Positions 15,149 through 27,125 of a DNA stretch of 64,000 bases are shown one piece after another. Source of the DNA: a candidate division TA06 bacterium. GTDB lineage: Bacteria > Edwardsbacteria > AC1 > EtOH8. The notes below the pieces were generated by a model. The model saw nothing but the letters and a program-made list of their open reading frames with translations. It was not told where the DNA came from and did no database searches. The stretch lies in contig JACRJI010000008.1 in the NCBI GenBank assembly GCA_016235665.1, positions 1 through 64,000 of the forward strand, written 5' to 3'. How positions within the stretch are numbered: position 1 is the stretch's first letter; each line of letters begins with the position of its first letter. The position numbers and the translations under genes are program-made.

Positions 15149-15784
15149 ATGGCTGGGCAGGAATTCGAAAGATCGCTTAAGGCCGGAGAACTGCTATTCA
15201 AGCAGGGCGACCCCGGCAACGAGATGTTCCTCATCCGTTCCGGAAAGATCAAGATCACCCGCTCGGCCGGGTCCGTGGAGAAAACCCTGGCGGTGCTCAA
15301 GGAGGGTGACTTCTTCGGCGAGATGGCGGTGATCGACGGCAGCCCGCGATCGGCTGCGGCCACGGCCATCGAGGAGACCAAGCTGATGATAGTGGACCGG
15401 GAGGCCTTCAACTCACAGCTTAAGAACAACCCCATGATAGCCTATGTGCTGGAGACCATGTCCCGGCGCCTGAGGGAGACCAACAAGCAGGTGGAATTCC
15501 TCCTGATCCGCGACGAGATGCGGAGGGTGGTGGCCATGCTGGTCTCCATGGCCAAGGAACGGGGAGCCAGCACCCCGGACGGCGTGGTGATAGATTTTCC
15601 CTACGATTACGCCACCCTGGGCGGGATGGTGGGAATGGAGGCCCACAAGACCGAGGAGATCATCAAGAAGCTTTTGAGCCTGAACCTGATCAAGATAGAG
15701 GACCGCAAGCTGATCATGCCCAGCCTCAACGATATCGACGAATACCTCAGATACATCACCCTCAAGGAAAAATTCTCCTCATGA
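15149..15784 (+). CDS. Crp/Fnr family transcriptional regulator
   Basis: A 211-residue cyclic-nucleotide-binding-type regulator. The N-terminal beta-roll (about 10-115) includes GDFFGEMAVIDGSPRSAAATA, the phosphate-binding-cassette region. A long dimer helix (about 95-130) follows, and the C-terminal winged helix-turn-helix (about 150-195) contains TLGGMVGMEAHKTEEIIKKL. There are no N-terminal Cys residues for an Fe-S cluster, so it is not an Fnr-type oxygen sensor. The ligand may be a cyclic nucleotide but is unproven. A strong AAGGAGAG ribosome site fixes the start. It is transcribed divergently from ispE. Confidence 0.93.
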   Translation: MAGQEFERSLKAGELLFKQGDPGNEMFLIRSGKIKITRSAGSVEKTLAVLKEGDFFGEMAVIDGSPRSAAATAIEETKLMIVDREAFNSQLKNNPMIAYVLETMSRRLRETNKQVEFLLIRDEMRRVVAMLVSMAKERGASTPDGVVIDFPYDYATLGGMVGMEAHKTEEIIKKLLSLNLIKIEDRKLIMPSLNDIDEYLRYITLKEKFSS

Positions 15785-15805
15785 TCAAGGTCACCCACCC
15801 GGGCT

Positions 15806-15877
15806 TACCACGGAAACACTGAACGGATGAGAACACGGAAAGGTTATTAAATTCCCATTTCCTGTGTTTCAGTGGTA
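15806..15877. repeat. Imperfect intergenic palindrome (family B)
   Basis: TACCACGGAAACAC (15806-15819) pairs with GTGTTTCAGTGGTA (15864-15877) at 13 of 14 positions across a 44-base loop. It fills the gap between the Crp/Fnr gene and thyA. Confidence 0.7.
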
Positions 15878-15922
15878 GGGTAATTTCCCCGGTAAGATGC
15901 AACATTTGTAGAGACAGGGTTA

Positions 15923-16786
15923 ATGCGCGAATATCTTGATCTGGTAAAATACGTACTGGACAACGGGACGGCGCAGAAGAACCGTACCGGAGTCGATACC
16001 TTGAGCTGCTTCGCCTGTTTCTACCAGGTCGATCTGCAGAAAGGCTTTCCCCTGCTGACCACAAAAAAAGTGAATTTCGACGCCATGCTGCATGAGCTTT
16101 TCTGGTACCTCAGCGGGCAGGCCCATATCCGCGATCTTAGAGCCAAGACCAAGATCTGGGACGACTGGGCCGACGGCGAAGGCCGACTGGAGACCGCTTA
16201 TGGCAGGTTCTGGCGCAGGTTTCCCGTTCCCTCCAAAGGCGCTGAGGGTGAGAAGTGGGGCAGCCGCTGGGTCACCACCGATCCCGAGACCGGGGACAGG
16301 ACCTTCGATCAGATCCGGTACATCATAGATATCTTAAAAGAAATCAGACAGAATCCGGCCGCTTCCAACCGGCGGCGGATGGTGGTGACGGCCTGGCATC
16401 CCGGGAACGCCGCCGAGAGCAAACTGCCGCCCTGTCATTACACCTTCTGTTTCAGTGTGATCGGTGGCCGGCTGAACTGCCACCTGACCCAGCGCTCCGG
16501 GGACATTGCCCTGGGCATACCTTTCAATCTGGCCTGCTATTCGCTGCTGACCATGATGCTGGCCCAGGAGACCGGATTCAAGCCGGGCAGTTTTGCTCAT
16601 ACCATCATCGACGCCCATATCTACGCCAATCACATAGAAGGGCTTAAACAGCAGCTGACCCGCGGTCCGAAAGAACTGCCCAGCGTAAACATAGCAGCCA
16701 AGCCGTTCTTTGAATTAAACACTTCTGACATTATATTGGAAGGGTACGATCCGCATCCAGGAATAAAATTTTCCGTTGCGGTATGA
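15923..16786 (+). CDS. thyA: Thymidylate synthase
   Basis: ThyA methylates dUMP to dTMP with methylene-tetrahydrofolate, leaving dihydrofolate for FolA, the next gene. The 287-residue protein shows RTGVDTLSCF, the nucleophile Cys171 in LPPCHYTF, QRSGDIALGIPFNLA and HIYANHIEG. Length is normal, with a short insertion around residues 85-120 as in several ThyA forms. The stop overlaps the folA start by 4 bases. No strong ribosome site is visible upstream. Confidence 0.98.
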   Translation: MREYLDLVKYVLDNGTAQKNRTGVDTLSCFACFYQVDLQKGFPLLTTKKVNFDAMLHELFWYLSGQAHIRDLRAKTKIWDDWADGEGRLETAYGRFWRRFPVPSKGAEGEKWGSRWVTTDPETGDRTFDQIRYIIDILKEIRQNPAASNRRRMVVTAWHPGNAAESKLPPCHYTFCFSVIGGRLNCHLTQRSGDIALGIPFNLACYSLLTMMLAQETGFKPGSFAHTIIDAHIYANHIEGLKQQLTRGPKELPSVNIAAKPFFELNTSDIILEGYDPHPGIKFSVAV

Positions 16787-17256
16787 CCATTCCTGAAAAA
16801 ATAATCGTTGTGGCCATGACCAGGGACCGGGTGATCGGCCTGAACGGCAGGATGCCCTGGCACATTTCCGATGACCTGAAGCTCTTTAAAAAGATAACCC
16901 TGGGCGGCACGGTGATCATGGGCCGCACCACTTTTGAATCCATCGGCAAGCCGCTGCCGGGACGGAACAACATAGTGGTCAGCGCCACGGTCAAGGAGAT
17001 ACCGGGAGCAACAGTCTGCCAGGGCTTCGAAAAAGCGGTTAAAAAGGCCGAAGCCCTTGGATCCAAAATATTTTTTATCGGCGGAGCCAGCATCTATAAA
17101 CAAGCACTGCCTCTTGCAGATGCCATGCACATCTCCTGGGTCAATCAGGAATATGCAGGCGATACTCATTTCCCGGAATTTAACCCGGACCTCTGGCAGG
17201 AAAAGGAAAAGAATGAATATCCTGAATTTACCCACGTACTCTACCAGCGTAAATAA
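16783..17256 (+). CDS. folA: Dihydrofolate reductase
   Basis: FolA reduces the dihydrofolate made by ThyA back to tetrahydrofolate. The 157-residue product shows RVIGLNGRMPWHISDDLKLFK with the substrate-binding acidic residue, TVIMGRTTFESIGKPLPGR, and FFIGGASIYKQALPLAD, the NADPH and folate site blocks. The start overlaps the thyA stop (ATGA), so the two genes form a coupled thyA-folA operon, a common arrangement. Confidence 0.97.
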   Translation: MTIPEKIIVVAMTRDRVIGLNGRMPWHISDDLKLFKKITLGGTVIMGRTTFESIGKPLPGRNNIVVSATVKEIPGATVCQGFEKAVKKAEALGSKIFFIGGASIYKQALPLADAMHISWVNQEYAGDTHFPEFNPDLWQEKEKNEYPEFTHVLYQRK

Positions 17257-17312
17257 AAACATCTTTAGTTTCATATAATAACCAACCCAAATTATATTAG
17301 GGAGGTCAGGAG

Positions 17313-18077
17313 ATGAAAAAGGTCATTATGCTATTGCTGGCCGTTATGATCATTCCGGTCATAGTGTCGGCCCAAATGCCAGACAAGAACATTTCCCAGC
17401 CTCAAGGTCAGACCTTAAAAGATGCCGTGGAATCCAAAGCCAAACCGGAACCACAGGCCCAGACCATTACCTGTCCGTTGGTCAAGGATACCTGGGTATA
17501 TGCTTTCCGTCCAGATTCCAATTACGGCAACGGATACGGCTGGAAGGACCGCACTGCCAAAGATAAGGACTTGACCGTCCCCAAAATGTTTCTGGGATTC
17601 GGCGGCGCCGACATCAAGGTGATACTTCTGCAGTTCGATCTGTCAAAACTTCCCAAGGATAAGACGCCGGTGAAAGCGGAAATAAAACTTTATAATGATA
17701 TTGCCGGGTCTGCAGCCGAAACCAGAGTAACCGCCAAGATGATAACAGCACCATGGGAGGAGATGAAGGTCACCTGGCGGAATAGACCCAAATGGACCTC
17801 CATGATATTTTCCACCCAAACCCTTAAGGGGGAAATTAATTACGGCCAAGGAGGGAAATGGTATACCTGGGATGCCTTGAAGCTGTTAAACCAATGGGTT
17901 TCCAAAGGTAAAATCAATTACGGGCTGGCTTTGGTGCCGGAAGGAGAGTCGGGAGTGGACCGCGATTTTATATGCCGGGAATATCATGGCAAGGAGCAGT
18001 TCTATCCAGTGCTGGAAGTGACTTACGTAAAAGAATCCCCGGCCAAGAAGCCGGTTTCCAAAGATTCCAAACAATAA
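17313..18077 (+). CDS. Secreted DNRLRE-domain protein
   Basis: The 254-residue product has a signal peptide (MKKVIMLLLAVMIIPVIVSA) and a short Pro/Gln/Lys-rich linker. A DNRLRE-like beta domain (about 50-240) follows: DTWVYAFRPDSNYGNGYG, then ILLQFDLSKLP, EIKLYND and WEEMKVTWRNRPKW. In other proteins this domain is an extracellular beta-sandwich in adhesins and polysaccharide enzymes, but alone it has no known activity. A strong AGGGAGGTCAGGAG ribosome region precedes the ATG. It may be a surface or matrix protein. The context (folA, purB) gives no clue. Confidence 0.8.
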   Translation: MKKVIMLLLAVMIIPVIVSAQMPDKNISQPQGQTLKDAVESKAKPEPQAQTITCPLVKDTWVYAFRPDSNYGNGYGWKDRTAKDKDLTVPKMFLGFGGADIKVILLQFDLSKLPKDKTPVKAEIKLYNDIAGSAAETRVTAKMITAPWEEMKVTWRNRPKWTSMIFSTQTLKGEINYGQGGKWYTWDALKLLNQWVSKGKINYGLALVPEGESGVDRDFICREYHGKEQFYPVLEVTYVKESPAKKPVSKDSKQ

Positions 18078-18095
18078 CTTTTGCTTTTTTAGCTG

Positions 18096-19391
<1,296 letters not shown>

Positions 19392-19416
19392 GTTCCATTC
19401 TTCAGGAGGACGCACC

Positions 19417-20634
19417 ATGTCAGTGACCATAATAGCCTTTGGTCTGGCCGCCCTGTTTGGGGTGCTATGGCTGGTATGCATCGGCGGGGCCGGGAAGAAA
19501 GCGGCTGAAGTCAAGGACGCACAGGAGCAGCTGGCCAGGCTTAAAATGGAGGACAGGCGCCAGAGCGAGCTTATCCAGAACCTGAAGTCCAACATGGCCA
19601 ACCTGGAAAAGGAAAAGAACGAGCGGGGCCGGGTGTTCATGGTGCTGCTGGAGCTGGCCCGGACCTTAAGCGGGAACATCGAGCAGGAAAAACTGCCGCC
19701 GCTGCTGCTACGGATCGCCCAGCAGCTGTTTGACGCCGAAGAATTGATTTTCTTCCGGCCGGTGAAGGACGGCCATGTGCTGGCTCCCGCCGCCCAGATA
19801 GGGCTGGACGAAAGAACGGCCAAAACATTGAACATCAAGGTCGGCGACGGCTATGTGGGGCATTGCGCGGCCAAGAAACTGGTGATGACCAAGGAGGATT
19901 TTGCCACCGAAAGCAACCTGATCAAACAGCATATCGAGAACACCAGGGAAAGCGGGATCGCCCCGGTATTATGCCTGCCTTTGGTGCAGCATAATGTCCT
20001 TTTGGGGCTGGTGTCCATCGGCAAAATAACCCACCGGGCCAAGGAGGAGCGCAACATGCTGATGATCTACCAGAGCCTGGGGTCCATGGCCATGGAGAAC
20101 GCCAGGATGTTCGACCAGCTGTATACCAAGGACCGGATGACCGACCTGTTCAACTGGCGCTATTTTGAGGAACGGGCCCAGGCCGAGCTGTCGCGGTCCA
20201 AGCGGTTCGGGCACAAACTTTCCTTCACCCTGCTGGACCTGGACAACTTCACTCCCTTCATCCAGGCCAACGGCACCCAGGCCTCCGAGAAGGTGCTGGC
20301 CAAGGTGGGGGCCCTGCTTAACGAGTACGTCCGCAAGATCGATGTCTCCTGCCGGATGTCCGAGGATTCCTTTGCCGTGGCCCTGCTGGAGACCGAGCGG
20401 GTGCAGGCGGTGCAGTTCGCCGAGAAGATCAAGAAGATCATCGAGGAATCGCTGGTCAACATCGACCAGGCCTTCGCCTCCCAGAGCCTGACCGTGACCC
20501 TGGCGGTGATGACCTTCCCCGACGACGGGTTCACCATGGCCGAGATGTTCGATGCGGCCGCCCTGAAGATCAAGGATGCTCAGGCCAAAGGGGGCAGCCG
20601 GGTGATCAAGAACATCACCGAGGAAACTGTCTAA
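19417..20634 (+). CDS. Membrane-anchored GAF protein with degenerate GGDEF domain
   Basis: The 405-residue protein has an N-terminal membrane helix (5-25), a coiled coil (about 30-75), a GAF domain (about 80-225) and a GGDEF-like domain (about 235-395). The diguanylate cyclase signature is lost: the expected RxGGDEF position reads RMSEDSF, and the metal-binding DLDNF before it is only partly kept. It is therefore probably a c-di-GMP- or ligand-responsive regulator, not a cyclase. An AGGAGG ribosome site supports the start. An HD-GYP protein lies 2.7 kb downstream. Confidence 0.88.
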   Translation: MSVTIIAFGLAALFGVLWLVCIGGAGKKAAEVKDAQEQLARLKMEDRRQSELIQNLKSNMANLEKEKNERGRVFMVLLELARTLSGNIEQEKLPPLLLRIAQQLFDAEELIFFRPVKDGHVLAPAAQIGLDERTAKTLNIKVGDGYVGHCAAKKLVMTKEDFATESNLIKQHIENTRESGIAPVLCLPLVQHNVLLGLVSIGKITHRAKEERNMLMIYQSLGSMAMENARMFDQLYTKDRMTDLFNWRYFEERAQAELSRSKRFGHKLSFTLLDLDNFTPFIQANGTQASEKVLAKVGALLNEYVRKIDVSCRMSEDSFAVALLETERVQAVQFAEKIKKIIEESLVNIDQAFASQSLTVTLAVMTFPDDGFTMAEMFDAAALKIKDAQAKGGSRVIKNITEETV

Positions 20635-20685
20635 GGATACCTAAAAACGGTACCTTGGGAAATATTTATAATGAAACCATGAAGG

Positions 20686-20710
20686 ACAGGAATGATTCTT
20701 GGTTTCCTGT
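20686..20710. repeat. Imperfect intergenic palindrome (family C)
   Basis: ACAGGAA (20686-20692) pairs with TTTCCTGT (20703-20710). The surrounding GAAACCATGAA and TTCCTAATTA words match those at 4414-4473 and 39280-39315. It lies between the GAF protein gene and psd. Confidence 0.5.
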
Positions 20711-20728
20711 TTTCCTAATTAATTTAGG

Positions 20729-20734
20729 TATGAT
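20729..20734 (+). promoter_or_regulatory. -10 box immediately upstream of psd
   Basis: TATGAT is followed by AAGTTT and the psd ATG at 20741, the same 6-base spacing as at ispE, purL and the gene at 48003. No ribosome site is visible. The -35 region is weak. Confidence 0.4.
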
Positions 20735-20740
20735 AAGTTT

Positions 20741-21403
20741 ATGAGAATCGCGCCCGAGGGTTTTGCCACCATAGCCATAGCCTTTTTGCTGGCCGCCGCC
20801 GCCCTTTTTGCCTGGATGTTCTGGCGGGGACCGTTGCTGCTGTACCTTACCCTGGGTTTTTCTATTGTTTTCCTTTTCATGGTCTACTTCTTCCGCGACC
20901 CGGCCCGCAGCGGCAGTTTTGGGCCGGGGCAGATAGCCTCGCCGGCCGACGGCCGGGTGGTGATCGTCCGGGAGACCGAGGATGCATTTCTCCACAAACA
21001 AAAGGTCTTGCAGGTCAGCATCTTTTTGTCGCCGATGGACGTCCACATCAACCGGATACCGGTCACCGGCAAAGTGATATACCAGCAGTACCATCCGGGA
21101 AAGTTCCTGCCGGCTTTTGAGGAAAAGGCATCTTTGAACAACGAGCAGATGCATTTGGGGATCGAGACACCTTACGGGAAAATACTGATGAAGCAGATCG
21201 CCGGGATCCTGGCCCGCCGGGTGGTCTGCTATCCGAAGCTCGGGGACTCTGTAACCGTCGGGCAGAGGATGGGGCTGATGAAGTTCGGCTCCCGGATTGA
21301 TCTGATGCTGCCGCTGGGGACCAAGGTCAATGTCAAGGTGGGGGATAAGGTCAAGGGCGGAGTGACGTTAATTGGTGAATTGGTCCACCAGAATAATATT
21401 TAA
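20741..21403 (+). CDS. psd: Phosphatidylserine decarboxylase (short, archaeal-type form)
   Basis: Psd converts phosphatidylserine to phosphatidylethanolamine and works directly after PssA, encoded next. The 220-residue proenzyme has two N-terminal membrane helices (10-50), SPADGRV with Asp70, SPMDVHINR with His102, and the self-cleavage site FGSR (G183-S184), whose Ser becomes the pyruvoyl group. The FGSR variant and short length mark the archaeal-like Psd type common in many bacterial phyla. It is probably membrane-attached through the N-terminal helices. Confidence 0.95.
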   Translation: MRIAPEGFATIAIAFLLAAAALFAWMFWRGPLLLYLTLGFSIVFLFMVYFFRDPARSGSFGPGQIASPADGRVVIVRETEDAFLHKQKVLQVSIFLSPMDVHINRIPVTGKVIYQQYHPGKFLPAFEEKASLNNEQMHLGIETPYGKILMKQIAGILARRVVCYPKLGDSVTVGQRMGLMKFGSRIDLMLPLGTKVNVKVGDKVKGGVTLIGELVHQNNI

Positions 21404-21544
21404 CGAACATAAACAAAAAATTATAAACCCACTATCTTGTCCTTCGTAGCACAATTTATATATTCGTAGCACGAAATGAGATTTATTCTGCTTCTATAGG
21501 TTCCGAAATACCCAAAATTAAATTTAACAAATAGCTGATCTGCC

Positions 21545-22285
21545 ATGTCTCCACACAAAATCAAAACCCCGTCCTTCCTTCCCAGCATCTTCACCAGTGG
21601 CAACCTGTTCTGCGGGATGCTGGCCGTGATGGAAGCCTTTAGGGGCAACAGCAACCGGGGGGCCTGGCTGATCATCCTGGCGGCCTTCTTCGATTCCACC
21701 GACGGGATGGTGGCCCGGCTGACCCACCAGACCAGCCGCTTTGGGGTGGAGCTGGACTCGCTTTCGGACATGGTCTCCTTTGTGCTGGCCCCGGTGATGC
21801 TGATCTACCCGCTGTGCCTGATGGACCTGAACCTGGCCGGGGTTCTGGCCGGATTTGCCTTCGTGGTCTCCGGAGCCATCCGGCTGGCCCGTTTTAACGT
21901 GGAGCAGAAGAACCTGCTGGAGAAGGGCGGGTTCATCGGCCTGCCCACTCCGGCCGCCGGCGGGGCCGTGGCCGGATATCTGATATTCTCCAACTACCTG
22001 CAGATCGACCTGATCGCCCCGGTGCTGATGCCGTTCTTTTTAGCCCTGCTGGCCCTGCTGATGGTCAGCCCGGTGGAATATCCGCCTTTTCCCAAGCTGG
22101 CATCCAGGAACGTAAAATCCTATTTCATCTACAGCCTGCTGGTGCTGGCCATGATCGGCCTGGTTATCCGGCCCCAACTGGTGATCTTCCCGGTGCTGTT
22201 CCTGTACATACTGTTCGGACTGATCCGGAGGCTGGTGGTAAAGATCGCCAGCAAAAGAAGAAAGACACCTATACCCAGCCACTAA
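21545..22285 (+). CDS. pssA: CDP-diacylglycerol-serine O-phosphatidyltransferase
   Basis: PssA makes phosphatidylserine from CDP-diacylglycerol and serine. The 246-residue membrane protein carries the full CDP-alcohol phosphotransferase motif D50-x2-D53-G54-x2-A57-R58-x8-G67-x3-D71-x3-D75. Several hydrophobic helices follow and the C terminus is basic. The pair psd-pssA completes the PE branch. No ribosome site is obvious before the ATG. The 141-base gap to psd holds no other recognised feature. Confidence 0.96.
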   Translation: MSPHKIKTPSFLPSIFTSGNLFCGMLAVMEAFRGNSNRGAWLIILAAFFDSTDGMVARLTHQTSRFGVELDSLSDMVSFVLAPVMLIYPLCLMDLNLAGVLAGFAFVVSGAIRLARFNVEQKNLLEKGGFIGLPTPAAGGAVAGYLIFSNYLQIDLIAPVLMPFFLALLALLMVSPVEYPPFPKLASRNVKSYFIYSLLVLAMIGLVIRPQLVIFPVLFLYILFGLIRRLVVKIASKRRKTPIPSH

Positions 22286-22352
22286 GACACCAAGGCACAA
22301 AACGATTTACGTTTTTCTATTCTTAAATTTAAGTTAAATTGGTGTCTTAGTG
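22280..22352. repeat. Palindrome with perfect 14-bp arms (family B)
   Basis: CACTAAGACACCAA (22280-22293) and TTGGTGTCTTAGTG (22339-22352) are exact reverse complements around a 45-base AT-rich loop. The left arm includes the last bases of pssA (CAC of the final CAC-TAA codons). The outer words (GGCACAAAA; GCCTTTGTGGC) also echo each other. Confidence 0.85.
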
Positions 22353-22397
22353 CCTTTGTGGCAGAATAAATGAAAATATAAATTTGGAGGACAAAAA

Positions 22398-22649
22398 TTG
22401 CTGACGGCAGAGATCCGCGTTACCTTGAGGGATGGCGTGCTGGACCCCCAGGGAACCACGCTCAACCGCTCCCTGGAGAATATCGGTTATAAGGGGCTGA
22501 AGGACGTCCGGATGGGCAAGCTTATCCAGCTGACCCTGGACCTGAACGACCGGGCTCAGGCCCAGAAGCTGGTGGAAGAACTGTGCCAGAAGGTGCTGAC
22601 CAACCCGGTGATAGAACAATACCAATTCACCATCGGGGAGAGCAAATGA
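22398..22649 (+). CDS. purS: Phosphoribosylformylglycinamidine synthase subunit PurS
   Basis: PurS is the small bridging subunit of the three-part FGAR amidotransferase with PurQ and PurL. The 83-residue product has the PurS fold ([18 protein letters not shown], then [12 protein letters not shown]). Translation starts at TTG: a GGAGG (22386-22390) lies 7 bases before it and no in-frame ATG is available. The stop overlaps the purQ start (ATGA), so the two are coupled. Confidence 0.93.
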   Translation: MLTAEIRVTLRDGVLDPQGTTLNRSLENIGYKGLKDVRMGKLIQLTLDLNDRAQAQKLVEELCQKVLTNPVIEQYQFTIGESK

Positions 22650-23344
22650 AGTTCGGCATCATCACCTTTCCCGGCTCCAACTGCGATTACGACTGCCACC
22701 AGGCGGTGGAAGAAGGGCTGGGCTTAAAGCCCGTCCGGATATGGCACCGGGAGACAGACCTGCAGGGCTGCGACTGCATCATCCTGCCCGGTGGGTTCTC
22801 CTACGGCGATTACCTGCGGACCGGAGCCATCGCCCGGTTCTCCCCGGTCATGCAGAAAGTCAAGGACCATGCCGAACGGGGCGGGCTGGTGATCGGCATC
22901 TGCAACGGCTTTCAGATACTTTTGGAATCCGGCCTGCTGCCGGGGGCCATGATGGTCAACCGGGGCCTGCAGTTCGTCTGCAAAACGGTCAACCTCTCAG
23001 TGGAGCGCAACGACCTGGCTTTCACCAATAAACTGGCCAAAAAGCAGGTGATACGGATACCCATCGCCCATAAAGAGGGAAACTACTATATCGACCAAAA
23101 GTCGCTGAAGGAACTGGAGGACAACAAGCAGGTGGTGTTCCGCTACTGCGACCGGAACGGCCAGATCTCAGACGCTGACAACCCCAACGGGTCGCTAAAC
23201 AACATCGCCGGCATCGTCAACAAAAAGGGCAATGTGCTGGGGATGATGCCCCATCCAGAGCGGGCCATGGAAGAACTGCTGGGCTCGGACCAGGGCAGGC
23301 TGATATTCGACTCGATCAAAGCCCATCTGCAAAAAACCGGATGA
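22646..23344 (+). CDS. purQ: Phosphoribosylformylglycinamidine synthase glutaminase subunit PurQ
   Basis: PurQ hydrolyses glutamine and passes ammonia to PurL. The 232-residue class-I amidotransferase shows [16 protein letters not shown] at the start, [21 protein letters not shown], the nucleophile elbow GICNGFQIL and the catalytic His/Glu near [12 protein letters not shown] longer reading from 22583 is rejected because the family start coincides with the ATGA overlap with purS. The stop in turn overlaps the HD-GYP gene start. Confidence 0.97.
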   Translation: MKFGIITFPGSNCDYDCHQAVEEGLGLKPVRIWHRETDLQGCDCIILPGGFSYGDYLRTGAIARFSPVMQKVKDHAERGGLVIGICNGFQILLESGLLPGAMMVNRGLQFVCKTVNLSVERNDLAFTNKLAKKQVIRIPIAHKEGNYYIDQKSLKELEDNKQVVFRYCDRNGQISDADNPNGSLNNIAGIVNKKGNVLGMMPHPERAMEELLGSDQGRLIFDSIKAHLQKTG

Positions 23345-24081
23345 AAAACAAACCAGTTCATAAAAAAACCGACGTAGCCGCCATCACTTCGCTGCTGGTC
23401 CGGCTGGACCGGATCCTGGCTGGCTCCAAAGACGGCCTTTTGCCCAGCATCCGCAAACTGGCCAGGGAAGTGGACCAGCTGGTGCCCTATTATGACGGGC
23501 ACATGGTGCGGGTCACCTTTTATTCCCTGGCCATCGGGCTGAAGATGGAACTTGCCCGGGAGGACCTGCTGACACTGGAGGTGGCGGCCCTGCTGCATGA
23601 TTTCGGCAAGCTGGGGGTGGACGAGTATACTTTGGAAAAAGAGGACCAGCTCAGCGAGGACGAAGTGGTGGAGATTCATCACCACGCCGAGCGGGGCTTT
23701 CACATCCTTTCGGGCTTCGCCAAACTGGAGCAGGCGGCGGTGATCATCCGGGACCATCACGAGAAATACGACGGCAGCGGTTATCCCGCCCACAAAAAGG
23801 GCCCCGACATCTCGCTTTTGGCCAGGATCATAGCAGTGGCCGACGCCTACGATGCCATGACCGCCGACCGGCCCTATAGAAAAGGCCTGTCCCAAAAGGA
23901 AGCCGAGGCCGAACTGCTGGCCCACGCCGGCAAGCAATTCGATCCCCAGGTGGTGGATTATTTTGTAAACCATATTAAGAACAAGAAACCCAGGCTCAAA
24001 CGCAAAAAGAGCAAGGGTTCCATTTCCTCGGGCAAGAACCAGTTCACCGAGTACCTGCCGGTCTTCTATAATTACTACTGA
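23341..24081 (+). CDS. HD-GYP domain phosphodiesterase
   Basis: A 246-residue single-domain HD-GYP protein. It shows [15 protein letters not shown] with the HD metal pair, [25 protein letters not shown] as the GYP signature and [14 protein letters not shown]. This is the set of a c-di-GMP-degrading HD-GYP enzyme. No receiver or sensor domain is fused, although residues 1-60 form a short helical lead. The start overlaps the purQ stop (ATGA), so it is cotranscribed and coupled with purine synthesis, whose end product GTP is the c-di-GMP precursor. The C terminus is basic ([12 protein letters not shown]). Confidence 0.92.
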   Translation: MKNKPVHKKTDVAAITSLLVRLDRILAGSKDGLLPSIRKLAREVDQLVPYYDGHMVRVTFYSLAIGLKMELAREDLLTLEVAALLHDFGKLGVDEYTLEKEDQLSEDEVVEIHHHAERGFHILSGFAKLEQAAVIIRDHHEKYDGSGYPAHKKGPDISLLARIIAVADAYDAMTADRPYRKGLSQKEAEAELLAHAGKQFDPQVVDYFVNHIKNKKPRLKRKKSKGSISSGKNQFTEYLPVFYNYY

Positions 24082-24103
24082 ACCAGCACCACCGGGAGCC
24101 AAC

Positions 24104-24188
24104 CACAGAAATCCAGAAAGCCGGAAGGCACGGAATTATTAATACAAAACATACACGAAGGAATGTTCCTCTTTTCATGATTTCTGTG
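24104..24188. repeat. Imperfect intergenic palindrome (family B)
   Basis: CACAGAAATC (24104-24113) and GATTTCTGTG (24179-24188) are perfect 10-bp arms. Further partial matches lie inside (GGAAGGCACGGAAT; ACGAAGGAATGTTCC). It fills the gap between the HD-GYP gene and purL. Confidence 0.65.
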
Positions 24189-24246
24189 CTTCAGTGATAA
24201 AAGTTAATCGGTTTACCCCTCAAACAGTAATTAAACCACAAGGATA

Positions 24247-24252
24247 TATAAT
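24247..24252 (+). promoter_or_regulatory. -10 box immediately upstream of purL
   Basis: A perfect TATAAT is followed by ATTTAC and the purL ATG at 24259. No ribosome site is present in this stretch. The predicted transcription start falls at the start codon. No good -35 is seen. Confidence 0.45.
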
Positions 24253-24258
24253 ATTTAC

Positions 24259-26511
<2,253 letters not shown>

Positions 26512-26555
26512 CTTTCCTGAGAAAATCTGCAAACCAAGGTAAAAGGGAGTTAACA

Positions 26556-26780
26556 ATGCCGACAAAAAACATTTCTGCTGCGGCCAACAATTTAAACATT
26601 GCCATAACCGTTGAACAAGTAGTAAAGGCGCTGAACGGCCTTAACGCCAAACAAAGGAGCGCCTTTATTGAGGACCTGCTGGCCGCCACCAATTCCGAAT
26701 ATTTGGCAAGCATCAAGGAAGCCCGGGCTGATTACCGGCACGGCCGGGTAAAAAGTCACAAGGATGTTTTTGGCTCGTAA
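26556..26780 (+). CDS. Putative antitoxin of a RelBE-type pair
   Basis: A 74-residue protein preceding a RelE-like toxin gene by 2 bases, the usual antitoxin position. It has a helical N-terminal half (AAANNLNIAITVEQVVKALN) and a basic C-terminal part ending KSHKDVFGS. I do not recognise a specific DNA-binding family. The identification rests on context and size. A GGGAG ribosome site supports the start. Confidence 0.7.
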   Translation: MPTKNISAAANNLNIAITVEQVVKALNGLNAKQRSAFIEDLLAATNSEYLASIKEARADYRHGRVKSHKDVFGS

Positions 26781-26782
26781 CT

Positions 26783-27040
26783 ATGGCCTATAATCTGGTA
26801 TACACCAATACCTCTTGCCGGGATATTGATAAGCTGGATTACTCGGTTAAAGCAAGGTTGAAACAGGTTTTGGAAAGGCTGGCTTTAGATCCCCGGCATA
26901 ACATAGAAGCCCTGCGTAACTCTCCTCTGGGCAGTTACCGGATGCGTATGGGTAATTATAGGGTGATATTTGACATTGAAGGGACGGATATCGTGATTTT
27001 ACGGGTGGGCCACAGAAGGGAAATATACCGGGGAAGATGA
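26783..27040 (+). CDS. RelE/ParE-superfamily toxin
   Basis: The 85-residue product has the RelE fold signature: an N-terminal YTNTSCRDIDKLD, then LALDPRHNIEALRNSPLGSYRMRMGNYRVIFDIE and the C-terminal VILRVGHRREIYRGR. RelE toxins cut mRNA in the ribosomal A site; ParE members act on gyrase. The conserved C-terminal RR-Y pattern favours the RelE mRNase type. It forms a pair with the upstream 74-residue protein, and a long-stem terminator follows. Confidence 0.87.
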   Translation: MAYNLVYTNTSCRDIDKLDYSVKARLKQVLERLALDPRHNIEALRNSPLGSYRMRMGNYRVIFDIEGTDIVILRVGHRREIYRGR

Positions 27041-27050
27041 AATAAAAACA

Positions 27051-27114
27051 AAATAGCCCAGGCCTTATTTATCTGACGAAGTTGTAAAACGTAGTCGGAA
27101 GGCCTGGGCTATTT
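27051..27114. terminator. Bidirectional terminator with perfect 16-bp stem
   Basis: AAATAGCCCAGGCCTT (27051-27066) and its exact complement (27099-27114) flank a 32-base loop. AT-rich flanks on both sides suit termination of the toxin gene and of the convergent methyltransferase gene. Confidence 0.85.
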
Positions 27115-27125
27115 ATCTTTAGGGG

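Noticed and set aside
22583-23344. Longer start for purQ
   Set aside because: It would add 21 residues unlike the family and overlap purS; the family start is at 22646.
23143-24102. 319-codon minus-strand frame
   Set aside because: Antisense to purQ and the HD-GYP gene; the sense genes have all expected motifs.
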